In this document: in pieces, positions 21,659-31,342 of the stretch
How positions within the stretch are numbered: position 1 is the stretch's first letter
How the letters are laid out: the number at the start of each line of letters is the position of its first letter
Source of the DNA: Symsagittifera roscoffensis
Taxonomy: Eukaryota > Xenacoelomorpha > Acoela > Convolutidae
DNA length: 64,000 nt
Assembly: GCF_963678635.1 (NCBI RefSeq)
Contig: NC_087064.1
Coordinates: forward strand, 52,286,684-52,350,683
Direction of reading: 5' to 3'
Program-made: the position numbers and the translations under genes
The notes under the pieces: generated by a model
The model's input: only the letters and a program-made list of their open reading frames with translations
What the model was told of the DNA's origin: nothing
Databases searched by the model: none

Positions 21659-22126
21659 ATGTCATTTAAAAACCTAGGAAATAAACAAACAATCGTTTTA
21701 CACAATTGTGAAATAGATAACAAAAAATACGACCTTGTAATCACACCTCATACACAAACAGTTGGATACATTCGAACAAAACGACAAACACTAAAAAGAA
21801 AAATAATAACGAAACAAAGACAAATAACACGAAAAAGATTTTCAAAAAATCGAAACGCATTTTCAGAATCAGAAACCAACAGTTTAGACGAACTTTACAA
21901 ACTAAAAGAATCAATAGATAAAAATTACCCACTTCACGATCAATTATATTTCTCTGACTCAGAAACAACTTCAAATTCATCACAAAGAGGAAAAAGAAGA
22001 ATAAAAAAGCAGTATAAACACAAACCAGTACATTTATACAATTGGAATCAACCAATTCGACACATTAATAATTACATATTAACAGTCATCGAACGAAAAA
22101 ATGAGTTCAACGCACACCCCAGGTGA
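21659..22126 (+). CDS. ORF1, small basic protein overlapping gag (155 aa)
   Basis: ATG-initiated ORF whose last 26 nt overlap the gag-pol start in another frame. The product has a short N-terminal region, a strongly basic block (about residues 40-65, many K and R), an acidic-serine patch F-S-D-S-E, a second basic block (about 111-121) and a conserved C-terminal motif with L-Y-N-W-N-Q-P-I-R-H-I. No signal peptide or membrane segment. The size and charge suit a nucleic-acid-binding or regulatory accessory protein, but no family is recognised. Element A preserves the whole protein apart from one stop, with about half the residues matching, and its ORF1 stop overlaps the gag ATG as ATGA. The overlap suggests that gag may be translated by re-initiation after ORF1. 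Confidence 0.8.
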   Translation: MSFKNLGNKQTIVLHNCEIDNKKYDLVITPHTQTVGYIRTKRQTLKRKIITKQRQITRKRFSKNRNAFSESETNSLDELYKLKESIDKNYPLHDQLYFSDSETTSNSSQRGKRRIKKQYKHKPVHLYNWNQPIRHINNYILTVIERKNEFNAHPR

Positions 22127-25100
22127 CGAAACTCCAGATGATGATGAAATCTTTCCTTTTATAGTAGATGCAGATACTGATAGAGGACAACACATATTTT
22201 GTCAAAATTTACTCAAAAATTTATTTGAACCCGGAATCAGTCCATGTAAAACAGAGTTCCCAGATGTAAAAATCAAAAGACAAATCATAGACCACTACTT
22301 AAAAGATATATGCAACATAACACAACAGTATGGAATCTACTCCATAGAATTCACCTCACCAAACCATAATAATAGAATATATACAATTCAAACAGACGAT
22401 CTTGATTTAGAATTTTCAAAAGTTTTTTCAGAATATATAAAAAGCATCCAATATCATAACTCACAAAGAGCAAACTCCATATTCACCAATGAAGTTTTCG
22501 CAATAATATATAGTTATATTTCGATATTAGAAAACGAAATCCCAATAACAAATGTCTCACCGACAGAAACATCTAAACATTTAAGAGTACGACATGAAAT
22601 CACACTACTCTCTAGTTATTTAAACATCATTAAAGAGAATTTCACGAAAGACGACGTTTCACAACATACAAAACACGATCTACAAAAAATTTTGGCATGG
22701 TTCATAATAGATTATTTCACACACAATATTGATTTAATTGCACAAGCAAGAAAAAATTTTAGACCCCAAAACTCGAACGATGATACCGCTATCACAGAAC
22801 AATCAGATTATGTTTGGGACCCCGAATGGTCTCATCCCGCATTTATAAGCTTCCCACAAACAATCTCAAGTCAAGCAATAAGTACGATATCTTACATAAG
22901 AGATTATGTAAAAGTAATACCATTAACCATTGATGCAACACCATTAAACTATAATACATTTTTACCCGATACACAAAATAATAGTTTAAACTCTACAGTT
23001 ATACACAATGAAAACCTCAATGGAACTAGGAATCTTACTCAACAAGATATCCAGACACCATCACACTTCATAAATGAAGAAATTGTACACACAACAACTA
23101 CACAACAAAGTATTTCACCAATACGCCCAAATTTAACAACACCAAGAAATACAAATCCTTCACAAACACAGGTAACCTTACAATCAACCGTTAAACCTTC
23201 GGTTGCCCCTAAATATTCACATATGGATTACCAAACATACAGACCCATGACAATACCATCAAAAACACGCAAAACATTCACTAGAAACAACTTTGCAGAC
23301 CATAATTATAATTATACACATCCATCAAAAACATATAATCAACCACAAAGAAATTTTAACCAAAATACAAGATCTCGAAATTGGGATAACCCAATGACCC
23401 AACCTAATTCAATAAATTTCCAAACAAATCCTCCACAGGATCACAGTGAAAATTACCCATTTTTTCAACAAAATAAAAATAAAAAACAGACATCTTATCA
23501 AATGGATTATTTATCCTCAGATGATGATTTCTTACAACCAGATATATTTGCACCAAATACTCAAGAATATCGTAGACAAGGAATACAGAGAACACGTACA
23601 AATCATAGAAATTTTTCTCCACAACCAATAGATGCACAACATCAACAACCAATTCAACAACAAAATCTAATTAATACACAATCTTTTCAACCAATTCAAC
23701 AACAAAATCCAATGACTGCACAATCGTATCAAGCATCACAAATGCAAAATGAAATACCACTCCCATATTATCTCCAACAACATGAAATAACAAGAAACCA
23801 ACTTTCAAATTTTTCTCAAATGCCAAATGCAGCAGAATCATTACAAATGACAATGAATCCATACCTTATGGGTGGATCATCAATAACATCAAACAAACCT
23901 TTAATGGTTTTCACAGGAACAGACCCTGAATATTCTGTAGAAGATTATTTAAATGCAGTAACAGCAAACCTGATTTTAAATATTGGACCTGAACCAATTA
24001 ATACGCCACTACATCAAAATTGGATACATCGACGCACAGCGTTAATACAAACAACCTTAGATGGCGCAGCCCAAAAATGGTTTTCAGTACTACCTCTAGA
24101 AATAAAATCAAACTGGAAAAGGTTTACACAGGAATTTTCAAAAATGTTTGACTCCGAAAGAAACAAACAACAACAAAGAGTTTTATGTAATGAAATTCGC
24201 AGATTACCAAACGAAACCATCAAGCAAATAGCAGTACGAATCGAAACACTAGTTCGAAAAGCATATTCATTAAATACACATGACTATAAAAACACAAAGA
24301 TGACAGAAATCTTAATGATGACCTTAACACCACAATTAAGGAAAATAGCAATAAAAAAGAGAGCATCCCATCCTTCTTCAATTCGAGAACCCGATTTAGA
24401 TTTTCGAAAACTAGTAGACAAATTAGAACAAGCAGAAATCACGATGAAACTAGAAGAAACGGAAAATCTGAAATTACAATACGTTAACAAAATTGAAACG
24501 ACTCCCACTAATATTAATAATATACAGGAATCAGAGACAGACCTCGTTGAAAAAATCACTGAAATACTCAATATTTATGAAAAGAACCCAAACTTTAAAG
24601 GCAAACCATCTTTCAAAAAATGGTGTAATTATTGCCGACGATACGGACATAGTATTTCCGAATGTAGACAAAAACAGCAAGACAATCAAAATAAACCTCA
24701 AAAATATAAAGAACCAAATAAATCATTCTATCAATACATGAAAAAATATCAAAATCTACCGAACAAAACAGTCCACAGCAACAACAGTTCAGGAAAACCA
24801 CTCCCGAACAATACAAACTATACAAGAAATCAATCACCATATAACTCAAGTTATAGAGGAAGATCACCAGAACGAAGAAACACGAATAATTCATCACAAA
24901 ATCACTACAATAGACCAAATAGTCGAAATAACTACTCTAGATCAAATTCAAATACACAACGATTTGTTTCTAGATCTAATTCCCAATCAAGAAATAACTA
25001 CTATCCAAACAACCAATCACGAAATTCATCATACAATAGGAATAGAAACTACTCCTATAATCGAAATAGAAGTTATTCAAACAACCGAAACCAGAATTAC

Positions 25101-28100
25101 CCGAACAATCAATCAAGGAATAACTCATATAATAGATCGAACTATAACAGACCAAACAACAATTATCAAAACAGATCGCGAAATAATTCACAAAATCGAC
25201 ACTCAAGTTATAATAATCGTTATAGAAATTATTCCCAATCACCACACCGGAATAATAATAACTATAATAATTCTAATAATCGCCACAGAAGTAGTACACC
25301 TAAACATCAAAGACAAATCAATCAAGTACAATCTAACCCAGAAACAACATCAGACCCTCCAGGTATTGATGACACAGTAACTGATACGTTACAACTCAAT
25401 CAAATAAACTGTACATCATCAGATTCAGAAAGTGATACTGAAAACACTCTTTCTATCAATATGATAAAAGTCGAAAATGACTATGAATCTGTCATATATG
25501 AACAACCCTTTCCATCACACATATATGAAAATCAATCAGAATTTCTTCAAAATTATTACACTACACCCATAAATTCCACACCAACGACGCAAGAAACAAA
25601 TGAGATTAACACTACAAATCAAACCAATAAAAATACCAAAACAAAATGCTTGAATACAAACCACATTTATCAAAATATACAAAAAGAACAACCCAAAGAA
25701 AAAATTTGGACAATACCATTTCTCTTAGAAAGCCCAAGAAATAAAGAATTTCAACCACCAGACCTTGAAATAGATTTTTTAATTGATTCAGGAGCAGAAT
25801 CAAACATAATAAACATCCCCACATGGAATGAAATAAAAACTTTACACCCAAAGCTAACACCTCTTGAAACCTCCAGTAAGTTAGCAACAGCACAAGGATC
25901 AACATTGATAAACTACGGAAAAATCCAATTATTTCTCCTCCCCACCAGAACAATGGAGCAAAGCAAAATTTTAAATAAGCCATTTAAACAAATATTCCAT
26001 ATCACTGATATTAAATATAATATCATTGGAATACCATTTATTTCGAAGTATATACCAACAATTAACATACTAAATAGTAAAATATTAATCAAAGATAAAT
26101 ATACAAAAACAAAAGAAACATCCTTAACATTTTTTCAAAGATTAAATAAACAACCACCATTCTTTTCAAAATTCTACCCGATATTTAACCAACAAAGAAA
26201 ACACCTAAAACCACTACCAGGAAATATCTATAATTTTTCAATCAAACAAGTTCACCAATATGATAAAGAACAAAACAAACAAAAATTTTATATGTCAGAA
26301 TTTGAATTCAAACCTATTCACAAATTTTTCAAAATCACAATCTCATCCATAAAATATTTGAAAAATTCGAATTCAGATATCATTTCCTTACATGTCTATA
26401 ACAACACACCTCACCAAGTAACATTACCTTTAGGACTTTTAGGATATTGTGAAACCAACGCTACAATATCACCAATACACGAAAAAGCCTATCGCGTAAA
26501 TGATATACTCCAATTACTAGATATTTGCCAATCTACAATTCTTAATGAAGAATTATCTATAAATAATATAATAAGTAACGAAAACAGAAATACGGATTAT
26601 TTCACAAAAACTCCATATTTCAAACCTACATTCAACATAAGTAACTACACAGAGGACCAACAAAAATTTTTAACAATGTTTAATTTCCAACATTCACAAA
26701 TAACACAAGACGAATTCGAAAAATTAGCCAAACAGCTAATTAAATATTCATCAGTCTATGCAACATCAAAATTCGATGTTGGAAAAATCAGTTCATCACT
26801 ACATCTCCCGTTAAAACCAGACGCAGTTTTCAAAAAACAGAGAGCAAGTAAAGTACCAATTCACTTACATGATAAAGTGAACAGATTACTCGACATTTTA
26901 GAACAATACAACATTATATCACCAGTAAACAAAGAAGAACAACCAAAAGGCAACACATTTATCAACCCCGTTATCATTCTAGCTAAAGGAGAATCATTAA
27001 AAATCGTTCTCGACGCTAGATACCTCAATTCACTCATAGATGAATCAAAATGTAATTGGCCAATTGAACCAATACAAGTTATTTTAACAAAAATAAACGG
27101 CAAATACTTTACAACCGCCGATATGAATAGTGCATACAATCAAATGCCACTAGATGAACAATCACGACGTTTAACACAATTTGTTATCGGAAACCAACAA
27201 TATGAATTCAACCGCTTATTCTATGGAATATCCATAGGACCAGCAGCATTTTCAGCTTTTATGAGCAAAATTTTTAGACCACTGATACTCAAGAAAAACG
27301 CAATCACCTATTTAGACGATGTTTTTATGCAATCACAAACAAAAGACGAGATGTTCAATGTTTTAGAAAAATATCACCAAATACTTCAGAACGAAAATCT
27401 GAAGGCCGCCCCCGATAAATCACACTTCTTTTTGACAAGAGTTAAATTCTTAGGACATAATATAGAAAGAAAAACAATCACCCCATTGAAATCACGCATT
27501 GACGCTATTCAAAAACTTCAACCACCAACAAATAAAAAGAAAATCCAAGAATTTCTTGGAATGTTAAACTTTTTAAGTAAATATGTTTATAAAATGCAAT
27601 TATATCTACGACCATTTTATAACATCCTTAGACAACAAAATAATTTTGAATGGAACACAGAACATCAAACACGATTTGAAGAAGTAAAGAAACTTTTAAC
27701 TGAACAAATTTCAAACACAATTCCAGATTCAAATCAACCATTTTATGCAATGTGCGATGCTTCGAACTTTGGCATCGGTGCAGCACTATTACAATCACAT
27801 AATGGTACAAATAAAATGAACCTCATATCAGCAAATTCTCGATTATTCACTCAAGCAGAGCTACGACTCTCAACTCTAATGAGAGAATGTACAGCCATAA
27901 TATATACACTGACAGAATATGAATTTCTGATACTTGGATCAAAACATCCAACAGTTCTATTCACAGACCATAAACCAATCATCTTTCTCTTTACACAAAA
28001 ATCTAACCCAAACCACCGAGTTTACAGATTTCAACTAATTCTAATGAAATTTCCAAACTTACATATAGTTTGGACTGCAGGAAAAAATCTTGCATTACCA

Positions 28101-30323
28101 GACACCTTAAGTCGAAATACACCACCTGAATTACTTACACGAAAAACAACAGTTGAAATACCCAAAAACATAAAATTCTACCTTGCAGAAAACGAAACAT
28201 CACCCCGATTGGAATGCAAATATGCAGTAAAAACTGATATTGAACAATCACAAATAAATAGTTTACAACATTTCCCACTTTATTTAGATTGTCAAAATAA
28301 TCATTATGAAGTTGATCTACTTGGAACATCAACTTTCAAACCAATCCCATATTCTCAATGGATAAAAAATAACACCCAACAAAAACGAACAAAACAACAC
28401 CTGCCTAAGAAAGACCATTTTCCACTAATTGAAAAAGAAGATTTAACTGATAAAATAAATTTATCAGGACCACAAACAAATGATTCAAAATACACAATAA
28501 ATCAAGTTTTTGACCTTCACGACCCACTTGATACAATACCCTTATCTAAATTAGAAATCGAAAACATTTTTCTCCCCCCAACAGAAACAATTACAATTTC
28601 AACACTGAAAAAATATCAAAACCTTGACCCAGTAATTCGACAACTGAAATCATGGCACAAATATAAAACTAAACCTATCAAAGCAGATTCAACCATTCAA
28701 GGAAACAAAACACTCCTCCGATACTTTCGCAAATTTAACAACACAACAATTAACGAAGATACAGACCTTTTAGAGTATAACCTGAATGAATCTACAGTTC
28801 CATGTCTCCCTTTAAGTATGATTCTTATAGCTTTTAATATTTCACATACACAAAATATTAAAGGACACTCTGGATCAGAAAAAACATATTCAAATTTTAT
28901 ACAAAATTTTTATTTCCCAAATGCACCAATTTGGATAAAAGTACTATGCAATGACTGTATAGTATGTCAACTAAATAAACCTTACCCAAATCAAAAACAA
29001 ATAGCACAAAAACAAGATTTTAAAGGACAAAGTTTGTACTTTAATCATCGTATCTCATTTGATACTAAAGGACCAATTTCACCCTCATCAGAAGGAAACT
29101 CCTACATTATGGTAATTGTTGACGCATTTACACATTATGTAGCACTTAACCCAGTACCACATTGTAACGCTTATTACGCTTACACAACACTCTATGAACA
29201 CTGGATAGCAAAATTCGGACTACCAGAAATTTTAGTTACAGACAACGGTACAGAATTCATAAATAATGAAATTATCACACTATGTCATTTATATAACATT
29301 AAACACAAACCACGTACATCTCATGCACCTTGGACAAACGGCTTAGTCGAAGGTATGAACCGTTCATTACAAGAATATCTTAGATGTATCATCAACGGAA
29401 ATGATACAAAATATACCGAATGGTCAGCAGATGTAAAATTATTTCCCTTAGCATATAATTCACAAATTACGACAACTTTAGGAATGTCACCATACGAAAT
29501 GGTTTTTAACCAAAAGCCACGCAAACCAATAATGTTTACAGCAAATTCTCATAAAAACGCACAAGGTTATTGTCAACCAAATAAAGACTCAATTTGTTAT
29601 AACCTACCTTTACATACACACGATGAAGATCATTTTCATCACCCACAAATTCTTAAACTAGCCTCCGGTACACACACCGAATGGATTCTAAATAGAGATA
29701 AAAAACACAATGAAATTTATCAAAAAATAACAAAAAAGTTATTACAAAGACAAAACATTAATGAACAAATCAATTCACGTTTTACACCAGCCTCCGAATT
29801 AAAAATTGGAACATTTGTTTTAATACCTAATTTTAATACTCAAAAAGGAATTTCTAAAAAATTACAACCCCTTCGAAAAGGACCATACCAAATAATTGCA
29901 AAACCCACTGATGTCACATATAAAATTACCGACTCAAACAAAAAAGAAATCGTTCAACATCGAAACAACCTACTACCTTATTACCCAAAAGAATACGCAC
30001 TCCGCGAATTAACTCAATTATATTCTTTCACAGGATTAAAAATCATTCAAAATGAACCACATCTGAAAAACACAGAACAAAATGATAACCCCACCGAAAA
30101 TCAAAACACAAAACCAACCGCCACTAAAAACAATACACAAAACCATAAAGAATCCCCAAAACAAAGAAAAAATAGAAAAATGACCGAACAAATAATACCC
30201 CAAGAACAAATCGACAAATCAGAAAATAGAAAAACAACAAGACTCCGAAATCAACCACGTAAAAACTATAAAATATTCATCCCCCAATCTAAAATTTTAA
30301 AGAAAGTGGAATTTAAAAAGTAA
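22101..30323 (+). CDS. gag-pol: Gag-Pol polyprotein, single 2740-aa frame
   Basis: One uninterrupted frame with no frameshift between gag and pol. Residues 1-600 are an unusual N-terminal extension, Q- and N-rich from about 300. A retrotransposon Gag capsid-like domain lies at about 600-790. A CCHC zinc knuckle (C-x2-C-x4-H-x4-C) is near 843-856, followed by a long R/N/S/Y-rich RNA-binding-like tract (910-1070). The aspartic protease motif D-S-G-A is near 1228. Reverse transcriptase spans about 1570-1830 with the Y-L-D-D catalytic motif near 1736. RNase H starts near 1880 with its aspartate in C-D-A-S. Integrase has an H2C2 zinc finger (2248-2292) and a D, D, E triad near 2318, 2380 and 2416, then a C-terminal region with a G-P-Y motif. 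The order PR-RT-RH-IN marks Ty3/gypsy. All catalytic residues I looked for are present, so the copy may be active. Confidence 0.95.
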   Translation: MSSTHTPGDETPDDDEIFPFIVDADTDRGQHIFCQNLLKNLFEPGISPCKTEFPDVKIKRQIIDHYLKDICNITQQYGIYSIEFTSPNHNNRIYTIQTDDLDLEFSKVFSEYIKSIQYHNSQRANSIFTNEVFAIIYSYISILENEIPITNVSPTETSKHLRVRHEITLLSSYLNIIKENFTKDDVSQHTKHDLQKILAWFIIDYFTHNIDLIAQARKNFRPQNSNDDTAITEQSDYVWDPEWSHPAFISFPQTISSQAISTISYIRDYVKVIPLTIDATPLNYNTFLPDTQNNSLNSTVIHNENLNGTRNLTQQDIQTPSHFINEEIVHTTTTQQSISPIRPNLTTPRNTNPSQTQVTLQSTVKPSVAPKYSHMDYQTYRPMTIPSKTRKTFTRNNFADHNYNYTHPSKTYNQPQRNFNQNTRSRNWDNPMTQPNSINFQTNPPQDHSENYPFFQQNKNKKQTSYQMDYLSSDDDFLQPDIFAPNTQEYRRQGIQRTRTNHRNFSPQPIDAQHQQPIQQQNLINTQSFQPIQQQNPMTAQSYQASQMQNEIPLPYYLQQHEITRNQLSNFSQMPNAAESLQMTMNPYLMGGSSITSNKPLMVFTGTDPEYSVEDYLNAVTANLILNIGPEPINTPLHQNWIHRRTALIQTTLDGAAQKWFSVLPLEIKSNWKRFTQEFSKMFDSERNKQQQRVLCNEIRRLPNETIKQIAVRIETLVRKAYSLNTHDYKNTKMTEILMMTLTPQLRKIAIKKRASHPSSIREPDLDFRKLVDKLEQAEITMKLEETENLKLQYVNKIETTPTNINNIQESETDLVEKITEILNIYEKNPNFKGKPSFKKWCNYCRRYGHSISECRQKQQDNQNKPQKYKEPNKSFYQYMKKYQNLPNKTVHSNNSSGKPLPNNTNYTRNQSPYNSSYRGRSPERRNTNNSSQNHYNRPNSRNNYSRSNSNTQRFVSRSNSQSRNNYYPNNQSRNSSYNRNRNYSYNRNRSYSNNRNQNYPNNQSRNNSYNRSNYNRPNNNYQNRSRNNSQNRHSSYNNRYRNYSQSPHRNNNNYNNSNNRHRSSTPKHQRQINQVQSNPETTSDPPGIDDTVTDTLQLNQINCTSSDSESDTENTLSINMIKVENDYESVIYEQPFPSHIYENQSEFLQNYYTTPINSTPTTQETNEINTTNQTNKNTKTKCLNTNHIYQNIQKEQPKEKIWTIPFLLESPRNKEFQPPDLEIDFLIDSGAESNIINIPTWNEIKTLHPKLTPLETSSKLATAQGSTLINYGKIQLFLLPTRTMEQSKILNKPFKQIFHITDIKYNIIGIPFISKYIPTINILNSKILIKDKYTKTKETSLTFFQRLNKQPPFFSKFYPIFNQQRKHLKPLPGNIYNFSIKQVHQYDKEQNKQKFYMSEFEFKPIHKFFKITISSIKYLKNSNSDIISLHVYNNTPHQVTLPLGLLGYCETNATISPIHEKAYRVNDILQLLDICQSTILNEELSINNIISNENRNTDYFTKTPYFKPTFNISNYTEDQQKFLTMFNFQHSQITQDEFEKLAKQLIKYSSVYATSKFDVGKISSSLHLPLKPDAVFKKQRASKVPIHLHDKVNRLLDILEQYNIISPVNKEEQPKGNTFINPVIILAKGESLKIVLDARYLNSLIDESKCNWPIEPIQVILTKINGKYFTTADMNSAYNQMPLDEQSRRLTQFVIGNQQYEFNRLFYGISIGPAAFSAFMSKIFRPLILKKNAITYLDDVFMQSQTKDEMFNVLEKYHQILQNENLKAAPDKSHFFLTRVKFLGHNIERKTITPLKSRIDAIQKLQPPTNKKKIQEFLGMLNFLSKYVYKMQLYLRPFYNILRQQNNFEWNTEHQTRFEEVKKLLTEQISNTIPDSNQPFYAMCDASNFGIGAALLQSHNGTNKMNLISANSRLFTQAELRLSTLMRECTAIIYTLTEYEFLILGSKHPTVLFTDHKPIIFLFTQKSNPNHRVYRFQLILMKFPNLHIVWTAGKNLALPDTLSRNTPPELLTRKTTVEIPKNIKFYLAENETSPRLECKYAVKTDIEQSQINSLQHFPLYLDCQNNHYEVDLLGTSTFKPIPYSQWIKNNTQQKRTKQHLPKKDHFPLIEKEDLTDKINLSGPQTNDSKYTINQVFDLHDPLDTIPLSKLEIENIFLPPTETITISTLKKYQNLDPVIRQLKSWHKYKTKPIKADSTIQGNKTLLRYFRKFNNTTINEDTDLLEYNLNESTVPCLPLSMILIAFNISHTQNIKGHSGSEKTYSNFIQNFYFPNAPIWIKVLCNDCIVCQLNKPYPNQKQIAQKQDFKGQSLYFNHRISFDTKGPISPSSEGNSYIMVIVDAFTHYVALNPVPHCNAYYAYTTLYEHWIAKFGLPEILVTDNGTEFINNEIITLCHLYNIKHKPRTSHAPWTNGLVEGMNRSLQEYLRCIINGNDTKYTEWSADVKLFPLAYNSQITTTLGMSPYEMVFNQKPRKPIMFTANSHKNAQGYCQPNKDSICYNLPLHTHDEDHFHHPQILKLASGTHTEWILNRDKKHNEIYQKITKKLLQRQNINEQINSRFTPASELKIGTFVLIPNFNTQKGISKKLQPLRKGPYQIIAKPTDVTYKITDSNKKEIVQHRNNLLPYYPKEYALRELTQLYSFTGLKIIQNEPHLKNTEQNDNPTENQNTKPTATKNNTQNHKESPKQRKNRKMTEQIIPQEQIDKSENRKTTRLRNQPRKNYKIFIPQSKILKKVEFKK

Positions 30324-30921
30324 TTTTAACATTATACTTCACTATCTTGAAACCTTTGAAACATTTTTCATTTACATTTTTCAAAATAACATGCTGACAA
30401 GTACGTAATAATTCTAGTTCAAAATAGACCAATAGGATTCATCCAATCCGTCACTTTCTCTAACTCAAACTAAGACCAATTAGACGAATCATATAGAACT
30501 CCAGGCACATCTATAACTATAACTTTACGACCTCCAGGCCAAAAATAAGCAAACCACTCCAACTTGACAACTAAAATAAATATCACCATAATACCGTACC
30601 CCTCCCTTATCTAATAACCCAAAGATCAACAATATTTCCCCAACTCAGACCACGAATACCCCCAAAGCAAATTTGTTAACTTAGCCTAAAGTAACAAAAT
30701 GAACATTTTAATTAGCCTAAAGTATAAAAATCTCACCATACCCCGGATCATTTGACAAACAAAAATAAAGAAAAAGACGACCTCCCAGTCACCATGAAAA
30801 TTGCCCCCAACAATTTTTTACAAAACTCAACCCACTTGTCAAAAAACTAATAAATAATCCGACCACACTAGAAAATCGCCTCAAACAGCAAAAAATATTC
30901 GACCAAGAGATCATTTCTTAA
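30324..30921 (+). other. Spacer between gag-pol and the 3' ORFs
   Basis: About 600 nt, C-richer than gag-pol, with no ORF of note. Its end runs into a pyrimidine tract and CAATCAG (acceptor-like AG at 30939-30940), which overlaps the start of ORF A. It could hold the acceptor for a spliced mRNA. Confidence 0.4.
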
Positions 30922-31152
30922 ATGCTCTTCTCTCAATCAGTTACTCAAATACTCATAAATCTTAAACATTTTTTTACAATACTTGAAACCTTTATAATAT
31001 TTCTTTTTGATATACTTGAATCTTTTCTAATAATCCTAATCATTTTTTGTAACATTTTTTTAATTTTCTACACTATACTCGAACTATTCCTCCAACTTTC
31101 CAAAACCCTTGATTACATCCACAGGTACGATTTATACAACTTGTCTAAATGA
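30922..31152 (+). CDS. ORF A, small hydrophobic protein (76 aa)
   Basis: ATG-initiated ORF, almost entirely hydrophobic between residues 10 and 60 (F, I, L rich, with E and D only at intervals). It is compatible with one or two membrane segments and recalls viroporin-like proteins in size. No family is recognised. Its stop TGA overlaps the ATG of ORF B as ATGA (31149-31152), the same junction as between the envelope and last ORFs. An acceptor-like site at 30939-30940 falls inside it, so part of it may be intron in some mRNAs. I cannot show that it is translated. The precise ATGA coupling is the main support. Confidence 0.4.
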   Translation: MLFSQSVTQILINLKHFFTILETFIIFLFDILESFLIILIIFCNIFLIFYTILELFLQLSKTLDYIHRYDLYNLSK

Positions 31153-31337
31153 TACGAACAATTTTCAGTAGAACTGATATTTTTTTATTGTTTGTAATTT
31201 TCATAACATTTTTATCATCCCTCATTTTGACAATATGTAAATGTATAAAGAAAGCAATCTTCACATTTGCCCTAGCAACAATCCTTCTAATTCTTTTTTT
31301 GGAAGAATACTATAATAAACATAAACCTTCCCACTAA
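31149..31337 (+). CDS. ORF B, small two-segment membrane protein (62 aa)
   Basis: Starts inside the ORF A stop (ATGA). It encodes two hydrophobic segments, about residues 11-30 and 35-52, separated by a short basic loop with two cysteines or lysines (C-K-C-I-K-K), and a charged C-terminus. Length and layout suit a small hairpin membrane protein. It ends with TAA at 31335-31337, six bases before the ATG-less frame opens at 31343. Function unknown. No relative is visible in the other elements of the window, because those copies end upstream. Confidence 0.4.
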   Translation: MIRTIFSRTDIFLLFVIFITFLSSLILTICKCIKKAIFTFALATILLILFLEEYYNKHKPSH

Positions 31338-31342
31338 AGTAA

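Noticed and set aside
22101-30323. Many antisense frames within gag-pol, some over 100 codons
   Set aside because: They are shadows of the A-rich sense frame: on the opposite strand they are rich in F, L, V and Y codons and do not follow any recognised family. Gag-pol is continuous on the plus strand.
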